This document shows positions 1-9,909 of a DNA stretch of 64,000 nt, in pieces. This stretch comes from Deinandra increscens subsp. villosa. Taxonomy: Eukaryota; Streptophyta; Magnoliopsida; Asterales; Asteraceae. Both the position numbers and the translations under genes were made by a program. Numbering within the stretch: position 1 is the stretch's first letter; each line of letters opens with the position of its first letter. The notes under the pieces are model-generated. The model was not told the DNA's origin. It saw only the letters and a list, made by a program, of their open reading frames with translations, and did not search any database. The stretch covers positions 48,942,325 through 49,006,324 of the forward strand of contig JBCNJP010000006.1 of NCBI GenBank assembly GCA_039602395.1, in the 5' to 3' direction.

Positions 1-180
1 GGGTTCGAGTCCCGGCCTCACCATTTTTTATCCTTATTTTCCTGTATTTGATTCTCTGCGCACAGTTTGTGTACAAAAATGTTTCCGACTGAAATATTAA
101 CAAACTGGGCCGCTGGCCGGATGGCTAAGTCGCCTCTGTTCGCCCGGGAGGTCACGGGTTCGAACCCAGTGACCTCCATA
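1..180 (+). repeat. Twin tRNA-like modules (Pol III box-like)
   Basis: Two tRNA-like 3' halves lie about 155 bp apart. The first (1-24) begins at the window edge with a T-arm-like GGGTTCGAGTCCC. The second has an A-box-like TGGCTAAGTCG at 122-132 and a B-box GGTTCGAACC at 157-166. The B box sits inside a perfect 9-bp stem, GGAGGTCAC (147-155) with GTGACCTCC (169-177). Neither folds as a full tRNA with a paired acceptor stem, so they are not called tRNA genes. The same twin arrangement recurs near 6000-6200, which suggests a dispersed repeat, either SINE-derived or part of a gypsy LTR. Confidence 0.5.
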
Positions 181-785
181 ATCTTTATTTTTGGTTGTTT
201 TGTGTTATTTTGGGTTGTTTAAGCATGTGCTTACTAGATCTTGTATCAAGAATTGTTCCTTCTCATATCCTAGCCCCGTGAAAGCATATTTGAAACCATT
301 AAACCCTCGTAAAACATATTTTAAGTTGTAAAATGTGTTTTAAATTAAAATATATGTTTCCAACATCTCTATATATATATATATAAATATTGATATAAAA
401 ATTCTAGTTTTACAAAAAGGTAAAATATATATAAATCTTGAGTAGATTAATATATAAACATATATCATTGGAGTGTTATTGAAATAATCAAATATTTTAT
501 GAAAAACCTTTAAGATATATATGTATTTATATACATCGTCATCGCAAATTCGTTATTAACGTCACTTACACATTTGGTTAAATATATATTTATTTTTGAA
601 ATCCTTGAACTTAGAAAATATATAATTACCTTATATATCAAAACACATGGCTGAGGTGTACACTGGATCTTCACTATTCCCTCCACGTGGATCCAGTCGT
701 TGGTTGCCACGTGGCGTTAGGTTTTTTTTTTTTTTTACTTTCCAGTTATATCATCAGCTTTTGTATTTATTTTTCCCGAAAGGTT
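181..785. other. AT-rich non-coding stretch
   Basis: This stretch is AT-rich with short TA runs (for example near 370-385) and no convincing coding frame. It probably belongs to the decayed LTR that also holds the flanking tRNA-like modules. I see no recognisable gene. Confidence 0.4.
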
Positions 786-872
786 TCGATGTTGAGTGGT
801 GCTTTGGTGGTAGTTACGTAGGGTTTGAAGGCGGAGGTCCCAGGTTCTAATCATGAGGCCTCCGATTTTTTA
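786..872 (+). repeat. Single tRNA-like module
   Basis: A B-box match GGTTCTAATC (843-852) is enclosed by GGAGGTC (833-839) and GGCCTCC (857-863), which pair with one G-U, and is followed by a T run of the kind that stops Pol III. The A box is poor. It resembles the modules at 1-180 and 5990-6202. Confidence 0.35.
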
Positions 873-3800
873 TTTGCTTCTGATTTTCTTCTTTAGCTTA
901 CATCTGTCACGTTAGACACTTATCATTGCCTGTTTTTTGACGCGTGTCCTCTTCCTTATACACCTGTTTTCTAGATTCTCTTCAATAACAGAAGAAATCT
1001 TTTCTCACTCAGCACCCTCTTTCTACTTTGTCTCTCCTTCTCTCTCCATGAATATCCGACGATCCGACGCCGCCCTTTTGACGTTCCACATCTGTTAATG
1101 TTGAGGCTTTGTTCATCGTTTACCTTCTTCTTTATGACGCCCTGCGGCGGTGGTGAGGTTAGGGTTTTCGTTTTCGTTTTCCGCCGTTGCCCTCAGCCTA
1201 CGTTTTCAAATTTCGCCGGCGACGATCAGGGGCTATCATCGATTTCATATTCGAAGTTAGCGAACTTAAACCCCTATTTTCAGTTGGTTTGTCTATGAAC
1301 AGTGGGTTATGGTAGGTGATCGAGTTATTGTTGATTTTCCTGTCTGTTTAGCATTTTTTAACTCCGATCTACACCTGCATGTTACAGAATACATATTTGA
1401 TTTGAAGAAATAATAGCAGATGACAATCGATTTGGTGGTAGACGGTAAATCAAACTCTTCACTTCCAGCCATAAATCGGTTTCAAAATCCCCAAAATATA
1501 TCTATTTGGTGCTTTATAATCTAGGTTTCAGCCCGATTTGGTGGTGTTGTGGTGAGGGTGATCGAAATCAGTGACATCTTCATTTTCTTCGGTGGTTGGT
1601 GCTCTTCGTCTGTCTCCGGCGGTCGCTATTATTTGTCTCTGTTTTGGGCTGGCCTGCAAGAGCACCCAAAAATAACGCAAATGGATATCTCAAGTATAGC
1701 TAACGTGCCTATTCAGATATGGGTCTTGCGAAATCACACGACGATTAACTTACTGGCATCGACTTAAAGGTAAACAACATTGATTTTTGAAATCTGTTTC
1801 ACACATTTAATTAAATCCCACTTCAATTTGATTTAAGCTAAGTTGAATTGTAATCGATTTTGGGCTGGGTATTTATGTGTTGGAATTTTTTTAATCCAAA
1901 TTGAATGATGTAATGGGTTTTTTTTTGAGGTGGTATTTATGTACACCACTTACTTTTGTTCAATTTGCTTCTGGAATTTGCTCCATGGCTGCGTTTTTCA
2001 GTTGATTCATCTCAGATTCGATGATAATGTGATCAAATTCAGTGGTCCTTTCTTGAGTCATTTGCATTCTTTCTGTTCTCCAGTTGTATGTATCTAAGAT
2101 ACTTAGTGGTTCATTAACAAGAGTTTATTTAATGATTATGTATTTTGCCTTTTTTATTCATACTGGTGTTTCTTAATTGCTTTCATATATTGATATTCAA
2201 TTCAATGCATGTATTGTTCTAAATTTACTTGCAGTTTGCTCTTAGTGTTAAGTGTTGATTCAATAATTCTTTTTAAAACTTTCTTATTTCTATTTTAAGT
2301 TCAAGTTGATGCAGTGAAAATCAATCATTTCAACTTAGGGTTCTTCCATTTTCAATAAAAAGGTGTGGGTTTCTCTCCGCCACTGAATTATAGCATCTAT
2401 TGTTGATGAATCTGTTGATTTTGGTTTTGCAGGGACTTAGGGTCGTCATGGTAGATAGTGGAGACTGTTGCCTTTGCAAAGTTTGAGTAAATCCTAATCT
2501 TTTGTTTTATTAATTCGATTTCAGTTGTTTTACGTTGTTAATTATCATGTTTGTGTGCTTCTTGCATCTTTCTTTTCTGATTTTGTCTTCAATTTACCAT
2601 CGATGAACCTTAATGATATTTCAAGTTGTCTTGGTTTTGCTATTTGTGTTGGATATGCTGAGCAGGGATTATGTGTTTTGTGTTCTATAGGTAATTTTCG
2701 GTCTGTCTTTCTTTTCATCTGATTGTCGTATGCTTTTTGAAGATTTGATGATTTCTTTGTCTATGTCTATATGATTTTGAAACAATAAACTTAAATGCAG
2801 ATGTGTTTTAGATTTGCCTTGCATGTTATATGATCCTTCATTTTTGCCTTAGGATTCTGACAAGAAATTTGGGTTGGGCATAAACATGCCAATAAGCATC
2901 AATAGCAAAGGGCTAAGTGGAACCTAAAATATGGCTTAAGATTACAGTTTGTAACCAGATGCAAACAAATAAAGTTCAACCCAAAATACAACCAAAACTT
3001 AAATATTAGGATTCTGATGATGAATTTGGTTTGTGTCCTTGCGTGTTGTATTATCATTCATTTTTGCCTTAGGATTTTGCTAACAAAATTGGTTTGGGAA
3101 GCAATAAAATAACATAAACATTCCAATATTTGCTTCAATTATAGGTGCAGTGTAATAATTAATTTTTGTCTTTGGCTTCCATCTCCTCTTCAACCGTGTT
3201 TAGCTTTGGGTATTCAAGAATTCTTTTTTATATGCATGATTCATGTTTAACAAACATGGGTAAATCATTATTTTGTGAAATTTATAAATTCTTTGTTGAA
3301 ATGCAAACTTTCATCTTGCAGACCAACAAGGGAAACTGTGACGATTGTGGTATTTGCAGGTCGGACAATACATTTGTTCATTACCCTGATCAGACCTATT
3401 CGGATTGTTATAGATTAATTTGTTTATTCTAGAAATGAGGATATCAAGCTTACTATATGTTTTATTGTTAGTGCAGCATGGTTGCAATTGCAAATTCGAT
3501 GGCGGAAGTGGTTGAGATGTGTCATGAAATGTCATTTGTCTAACAGGTATTGTTCTTTCTCTATTTGGTTTTATGTCGTTTGGTCTGTATCAGTGTATTC
3601 TCTCCGATTGGTTTAATATGCTGAGCAGAAGTTGGTTTCAGGTTCCTAACAAATCAATATTTAATTTGAAATTTATGAAGCCTTTTATAAAAATCAGCAA
3701 GATTTTGTAATGAAGTGTTATACCAAGAAAGCTGTTTAAGGTTTGATATCCTATAAATATTGAATCACACTATCACAGGGGTAACATCAAATTATTATGT

Positions 3801-4398
3801 TTTGGGAATTAATGGGAAAATTTTGTATCAATAACTTTTATTGATAAAGACCTGGATGAATTTAGTCGATGTGCTCTTGCTCAAAAAGACATTAAGAGAG
3901 GTTTAGCCTATTCCACAATGTCTAAAACTGATGTGTGATAAATGACTTTGCAGATGAAGTGCAACCTTCTACAAAGAAGCTAAAGAAATAGCAAAGCCCT
4001 GCAGGTTGCCAGGAACAAGGCCTCTAATGGTACATATCAATATAATCACAATACTCGCCCCCTAAGACAAAATCAAGAATATAAAAACTAAACTTTCCTA
4101 TTGCATGTACCTATTTTTGCTAGAAATGCATATATTCTAAAGGCACTGGATCTAAGGATACATAAAGTAGGAACAAATGTATTTTGAATATCATTTGTAT
4201 CTAAGTATGTATGAAGACTAACAACAACTATTCTATGTAAATTTTGTAACTATCATTAGCATGCAGTATGTGACGAACATGATAACACTCATAAAAATAT
4301 AACGAACATGATAACCCATCGCAACACGTGGGCGGGCAAAATATCTATCATTATGATTATTTTTGTACTATATGAATGTATGTTGACAAAAAATTTCA
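873..4398. other. Gene-like but non-coding stretch, possible Helitron body
   Basis: A CT-rich leader-like section (960-1060) is followed by GC-richer sequence to about 1760 and long T-rich sequence with intron-like signals. I find no protein I recognise, and the short frames look accidental. An imperfect tandem duplication is visible, with 2815-2905 resembling 3040-3130. Because a Helitron-like 3' end follows at 4399-4428, this may be the body of a non-autonomous Helitron carrying captured gene fragments. I could not find its 5' TC end, so this is inference. Confidence 0.3.
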
Positions 4399-4428
4399 AC
4401 CCGCAGCAACGCGCGGGTCTTTTTCTCG
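4399..4428 (+). mobile_element. Helitron-like 3' terminus
   Basis: ACCCGC (4399-4404) pairs with GCGGGT (4413-4418) in a GC-rich hairpin with loop AGCAACGC. A T-rich tract and CTCG followed by T come next. Plant Helitrons end in a short GC hairpin a few bases before CTRR and insert before a T, and here CTCG differs from CTAG by one base. A weaker relative of the hairpin lies about 80 bp upstream (4317-4335). Confidence 0.5.
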
Positions 4429-5456
4429 TAAAGATAAATATTGTATTTCTCGCGTTATTACGATAATCGCTCGGATTTGGCACACGTGCCATCCTCGACT
4501 TATTCCGGACTTCACGATCCTTCGTTTTTATCGTTTACGTTAGACTTATAGTTTATAGAACACACACACTTATACATTCATGCTCGATAGGTGATTGATT
4601 GCTTGCACAAGACTCGTTCTTGCTACTTGAATTAACTGTTTATTTGGAAACTTTGCTGAGCAACCTAAGGTGAGTTTCACGGCCCCATTTTACTGTTTTA
4701 AATCCTGTTTGGGGAGATTAACATGCATGAACTATACAACTGAGATAATTAGACTTTTATATATCACTTGAAGTACTTGTAGCACACTGATACAACAAAG
4801 TCCTTCTTATGGTACCGTTAGTATTAATGACGATAGCGGGAAATATATTATAGTACTACTGGGTCTGACAAACCCCACCCGGGTCAGTCGCTCTGACACG
4901 ATTGGATATCGAACGGGTGTTATATTCGTCCTAAACACAACAAGGCAAACTATAAACAACTGTTAGCTTCGGTGACCATCAACGTGCGAAGTTTCATGTA
5001 TATAGCCTAGCTAGCTATTTGATATATATTAGTGATTATGCTCTTACAACTTGACGTTATTGAACGGTCAATCTTAAACTGAACTTGAAAAGTTACTGAA
5101 CTGTTAAACCTGTGAACTCACCAACCATTGTGTTGACACTTTAGCATGTTATATCTCAGGTCGCTAAACTGGATTGTCTTCCACGAGCTAGGATGAACCA
5201 CATAAGGATTACTATTACCATGCATGCATCATAGACTTATATATTTATCGAACTTATTACTTTTGGTTTGCGCATGTTTTGGCTCTTGAACAATTATTGC
5301 AACTTTGTCGATTACGCTTCCGCATTTAAAAACGCACTTACTCTGGTTTTACTTTTACATTGCATATAGACTGTTCGTATGGCTAATGTATTCGATCCTG
5401 GTTTGTCACGCTCCCTGCGGCGTGTTGTCGCGCGTGGGATTTTTGGGGGTGTGACA
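4429..5456 (+). repeat. 3' part of a Ty3/gypsy-type LTR (copy A)
   Basis: It shares an ordered set of blocks with 7340-8209 and with the right end of the Tekay LTR (31880-32745): CCTAAGGTGAGTT, a GTACTACTGGG block followed by CTGACA, GTGAACTCACCA with TTGACACTT, an intron-acceptor-like CAGGTCGCTA, CTTCCGC, and the terminus GGGGGTGTGACA. The LTR ends at 5456. Its 5' start is not recognised and may lie left of the window, with the Helitron-like sequence inserted in it. Confidence 0.6.
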
Positions 5457-5510
5457 CGGACGAAGTCCGACCGACCGCTGGAAACTACCTTGCTTTAACT
5501 CCGACTTAAT

Positions 5511-5931
5511 TTCCCTGCCGGTTACGTTCGATGATTGTTATTTTGGAAAATCCAGATCGTTTCCTTGTAATCATTGACACCTCTCGTTCCCCCTCAAACA
5601 CCACCGTGAACTACCGTGATATTTCCCGACGAAATCCGACCACCGCACCACCCCTAAACCACCGTGAACACCCTACGTGATCATCGTCCACTGCCGAGCC
5701 ACAGGAAGCAACCAGTAACGAGATTAGAGTTCGAGTTCGAAGGTTACATGTTCGAGTTCGGGTTTCGTTCGGCTTCAAAAACCTGGTGTTTCACATCTTT
5801 GATTCAAGGTAAACCATCTTCCATGTTAATCGCACGTTTCTTGAGCCTCGATTTCAAGGTTTATGTTTTTCCGGCCGCCGGAAAATATCTCCGGCGACAT
5901 TAGGGTTTGAATGGAGAAGATGACACTCGAC
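5511..5931 (+). repeat. Duplicated LTR module, copy 1
   Basis: This is nearly identical to 6674-7094. Both run from GGTTACGTTCGATGATTG, through a CACCACCGTGAAC-rich leader-like part, to GGAGAAGATGACACTCGACA. It looks like a 5' untranslated region of an LTR transcript rather than protein-coding sequence. Confidence 0.75.
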
Positions 5932-5989
5932 AGTTATACGTTATATATGTTAAGTGTCGATTTAATTCGCAATTGGGTCGGGTGTCTCA

Positions 5990-6202
5990 TTTGTCGGGTC
6001 ATTTTCCCTGTAACACGGAGGTCGCGTGTTCGAATCCTCCAAGCCCCAAATGTTTTATCATTTTTTTCCAACCCTATTCTTCCTGACGCTACAGGTATAA
6101 GACCGATGGGCTGCGATATGGTTAACAAACGAGCCCCTAGCCCAGTGGCTAGGGCGCTGTGTTAGAACCTTCAGGTCACGGGTTCGAGTCCCGTGACCCC
6201 CA
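5990..6202 (+). repeat. Twin tRNA-like modules, second locus
   Basis: The first module has a B-box-like TGTTCGAATC near 6027-6036. The second has a very good A box TAGCCCAGTGG (6138-6148) and B box GGTTCGAGTC (6181-6190) within a 9-bp stem GGTCACGGG / CCCGTGACC. The spacing between the two B boxes (~155 bp) matches the pair at 1-180. The acceptor ends do not pair, so these are tRNA-like and not functional tRNA genes. Confidence 0.55.
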
Positions 6203-6418
6203 CTTTTGTTGTATTATTTCTTTTTAGGTGATTTCAAGTTTTTTTTGTCCAAAACTCAAACGTAATAGTAAACTACTATCAAATCTCGACCCGTGAATTT
6301 TTCAAAGACCCGTTAGGGTGATCGTTGAACTTTTATATTAACAAAGCATTATAATTTTTATGTATTAAGATTGTATATTTTTGTTATTAATTATAAAAAT
6401 TAGTTTTAAATATAGAAA

Positions 6419-6421
<3 letters not shown>

Positions 6422-6457
<36 letters not shown>

Positions 6458-6468
6458 TATATATTTGA
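6422..6468. repeat. TA microsatellite
   Basis: An uninterrupted TA run is followed by further AT-rich sequence. Confidence 0.9.
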
Positions 6469-6673
6469 TTTATTGTCATACGAACGTTTTAAAGACTTTC
6501 TTTAAACTCTTGAAATTTGGACACGACATATAAATATATATATTGGACGTATTATTTTTCACACTTTTGACTACAACCCGATATCTATATTTATAAACAT
6601 ATATGTCTCCCGATCATCTCTACATTTATTATTTGGAATAACGTACGCACATTGATTTTTGTAAATCTTTATG

Positions 6674-7094
6674 TCCTCGGTTACGTTCGATGATTGTTAT
6701 TTTGGAAAATCCAGATCGTTTCCTTGTAATCATTGACACCTCTCGTTCCCCCTCAAACACCACCGTGAACTACCGTGATATTTCCCGACGAAATCCGACC
6801 ATCGCACCATCCCTGCACCACCGTGAACACCCTACGTGATCATCGTCCACTGCCGAGCCACAGGAAGCAACCAGTAACGAGATCATAGTTCGAGTTCGAA
6901 GGTTACAGGTTCGAGTTCGGGTTTCGTTTGGCTTCAAAAACCCGGCGTTTCACATCTTTGATTCAAGGTAAACCATCTTCCATGTTACTCGCACGAATCT
7001 TGAGCCTCGATTTCAAGTTTTACGTTTTTCCGGCCGCCAGAAAATATCTCCGGCGACATTAGGGTTTGAATGGAGAAGATGACACTCGACACTT
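6674..7094 (+). repeat. Duplicated LTR module, copy 2
   Basis: This is a second copy of 5511-5931 with scattered substitutions. It is flanked by a direct repeat of about 45 bp that starts TATTTGGAATAACGTACGCA, once near 6633-6673 and once near 7098-7143. The module therefore appears to have been copied into the LTR together with duplication of adjoining sequence. Confidence 0.7.
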
Positions 7095-8209
7095 ATACAT
7101 TATTTGGAATAACGTACGCACATTAATTTTTGTAAATCTTTATATCCTCGATTAATTGTCATTTTTGATCGTTTTCAAACAAACGATTTTTGTCACATTT
7201 TGAAATTGTCACCAACGTCATATTTGGAATTACTTGATTTAATACCGTCGTCTAGGCTATGTGACTCATGTGCGGACACACACTTACGTATGTAAATTCG
7301 ATAGGTGCTCGGTAACTACACAATACTCAGAGTCTTACCAAAATTATAGCAGCGCACCCTAAGGTGAGTTATACAACCATTACGTTACGTCCGGTTTTAG
7401 GCGATAACACACGTTACACCCGGGTTAGGGTGATAACACGACAACTATTATGTATGATTAAAGTAGAAATCCTGTATATATCACATATTCACGTAAAATG
7501 CTTTATCTTTGAAAGTCCTTACTTATCGAACCGTTAATAGCAAATAGCGAGGGGATATTGGGTAGTACTACTGGGGTCTGACAAACCCCACTCAGCGGGC
7601 ACGAGATGCACCACCCGACTGGCGGTCGGACTGAGGACAATGTCAGCCTAACTTACCGTGATCGAGTAGACACGGGGAAGGCAATCCACGTAAGGATTAT
7701 TCCTACAACGAATTGGTCAGCTTCGGTTGCGAACGTTTTAGTGACATGAACTTAGGCTCGCTACCTACGATATGGATTGTACTTGCAATATACATACTTA
7801 CATACGAATAAAGACTTTTGTATTCGTACTACATACTTATACTAGATATACTTATGTGCTTATGTGAACTCACCAACATTAGTTGACACTTGCTCTTCTG
7901 CATGCTTTGCAGGACGCTAGGAGAATCTGATTTTTGGGCACGTACGTTGGCTAAAACCTTTTATTTTGGGAATTTGTTTTCAAATCTTTTCAACTTGAAC
8001 TGGTATTAACTTATCGGGCGCTTGTTCGCGCAACTTAATTTTTATGTGCTTCCGCTAAACTTTGAACTCTGGTTTTGATATTTCCCGTTTGGGGACATAT
8101 TTACATTTTGAACCCTTAACTTATTTTTGATGTAACGAATGACTCGGGTCCTTGTCTGGTTCACACCTCACACGGTAAAACTCCGTTAGTGGAAACTGGG
8201 GGTGTGACA

Positions 8210-8690
8210 CGTGTGGAAAAAGAAGACCCGCCGCTTAACTCGGTCAAATAACGTCCGGAAGTGGTTGAGAGGAGATCCCAGGAATCTCGGAATGTTAGTT
8301 AGATTATCTATGTATTTATACGCGACATAGGACTAATTTTTCACTCTCTCGATCACCTGTATTCACACTACCACATAGCTATAAAGCCGCAAACACTTGT
8401 ACTTGATACTTTTACTTGGCAATAAATAGGCAACGTGTGTTATCGTTACCCAAGGGGTTTTTTATGCCGACAATCCTTGAAGACATTCAAGGATTAAGGG
8501 CTTTTCCCCATTTCAAGTCTCACTGTCCTTAGTTGCATTCAGTGAAGTAACTTTTTGTGTTTCCATACATTTCCATCCAACCTTGGATTTTTACTTATAA
8601 ACTTGATTTACGAAAACTTACATCCAGGGCACCATACCTCACAAACGAATTTGGTTACTTAATTTACTTGCATAATTTTTTACCAAAACA
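8210..8690 (+). repeat. 5' LTR remnant of the outer Tat element
   Basis: It matches the 3' LTR from about 43201 to 43681 and the solo LTR at 46146-46929, ending ACCAAAACA. The first ~300 bp of the LTR are missing because copy B of the gypsy-type LTR abuts at 8209. Confidence 0.9.
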
Positions 8691-8693
8691 ATT

Positions 8694-8711
8694 TGGCGCC
8701 CACCGTGGGGC
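8694..8711 (+). other. Primer-binding site, tRNA-Lys
   Basis: TGGCGCCCACCGTGGGGC starts 3 bp after the LTR end and is complementary to the 3' end of plant tRNA-Lys(CUU). The same PBS is found in the inner Tat element at 21752-21769. Confidence 0.85.
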
Positions 8712-8784
8712 AATTGGTGTCAATATTTTTCCAAACTCTTGCTAGATTTATCTTTAATTTGTTTTTTACAAATATCTATAAAAA

Positions 8785-9603
8785 ATGGCAACACAACCGA
8801 GTACCTCGAATGTGACTACCCCTGCAAGCACTTCTACTACAACTAGCACTGTCCTTCCTCCTCCACCGCCACGAGTTACCACGTCAACAACCGCTCCTGC
8901 GAACCGTAACACTAGCAGAACTACCAATCAGGGTGTCACGGGACCAGGACCTGGTGGAGAGATCCCAGTATTGGTCTCTAATGATGAACTCCTTGCCATG
9001 TTCACAAAGGTACAACAATATATGGAGCAACAACAGAAAGTGAACCAGGATATGTATGGAGAGGTAGCCAGGCTGAGGTCAGAAATCAACAGGGCGGATC
9101 ATACACCCATATCTCCTGTCCAGGCTAGAAGGCTACAATACAACAATCCTGGAAATGGGTCTAGCTTGGCAGACGATGTTCAAATAATAGATCCAAGACC
9201 TACATTTGCTGCTTACACTACCCTGGATGACAGGCCCAGGATGTCTACATTCAAGGACTCCGGTGTGAATCCTGGGGGGACAACTACTCAGGATACTGGT
9301 AACATCCTTGAAACTCCTAACCTTAATGCCCGTACTAACGAATTTGTGCAGGATGCAGGTGTAAGCCCAACAGTGGCGAAGGAACTCAAAAAATTGAAGG
9401 AGATGATATCGAGTGTGCCAGGAGTAGTTCAACCTATCCCTGAAGTAGCACCATCGAGTCATCGACTTTCAAGGTTCGCTCCCCCGATATGTGACGTGGA
9501 AATACCCAAGAGGTTCCAGACTCCCAGTATGAGACTGTATGACGGCACAACAGATCCGGAGGAACACGTGGCTCAGTACATGGAAAGAATGGAGGTGATC
9601 TAA
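8785..9603 (+). pseudogene. Truncated Tat gag (N-terminal part)
   Basis: The frame encodes 272 residues. A Ser/Thr/Pro-rich start is followed by a coiled-coil-like stretch (about 70-105) and, near the C-terminus, the segment KRFQTPSMRLYDGTTDPEEH. That segment has a near-identical counterpart in the inner Tat gag (21693 to 20599). The frame ends in TAA at 9601-9603, just where the capsid-type retrotransposon gag domain should begin. Recognisable gag sequence continues past the stop to about 9670 and then ceases. Nucleocapsid and all of pol are absent. The start codon is well placed, about 75 bp after the PBS. It is a non-functional remnant of a structural protein. Confidence 0.8.
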
Positions 9604-9670
9604 ATGCCCCCTGATATCAAGGAGGCATGCACAAGAAAGAATTTAGCATTCAGGGACTATCTCAGGATGC

Positions 9671-9909
9671 AAAAGGTACAGATTATTTATTTAACATTTT
9701 TTTTATCATATTTATGTGTGTTGTTTGTGCAGAAAAGATAATGACATCACACGGGCATATAGATCATAAGCAGTTATATATATAAAGGGAAACCACCCCT
9801 TGGTTGAAACAAAAGTGCCCAACCACCTCAGGGTGGCTTCAAGTCAAAACCACAGGTGATGAACCCGTGGGTGGAGCAATGTAACACCGGGAATCAAACC
9901 TCCGGCAAC
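9671..9909 (-). other. Non-coding tail with a SINE-like B box, cut by the Athila insertion
   Basis: After gag similarity stops, the sequence is non-coding. On the minus strand, a B-box-like GGTTTGATTCC lies near 9891-9901, close to the Athila insertion point. No A box is seen on the far side (40815 onward), so any SINE would be 5'-truncated. CCACC and GGTGG arms near 9826-9840 can form a small hairpin. This is a weak call. Confidence 0.3.

Larger units (their letters stand above)
5457..8209 (+). repeat. Second Ty3/gypsy-type LTR (copy B), interrupting the outer Tat LTR
   Basis: The right half (7340-8209) carries the same blocks as copy A and the Tekay LTR and ends GGGGGTGTGACA at 8209. The next base resumes the outer Tat LTR in mid-sequence, so copy B, or a larger element ending in it, was inserted there. 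The left boundary and target duplication are not found. It contains two copies of a ~420 bp module and a twin tRNA-like module. No coding frame is convincing. Confidence 0.55.

Noticed and set aside
115..180. Possible genuine tRNA gene
   Set aside because: The A and B boxes are good, but the acceptor ends do not pair and no proper anticodon arm is visible.
1098..2722. Host gene with introns in the left part
   Set aside because: There are leader-like and splice-like signals but no exon with a recognisable or sustained coding frame. A captured or non-coding fragment is more likely.
5421..5427. CGTGT followed by TG as the left target duplication and start of LTR copy B, matching CGTGT after 8209
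   Set aside because: The sequence to its left is LTR copy A and not outer Tat LTR, as a true junction would require.
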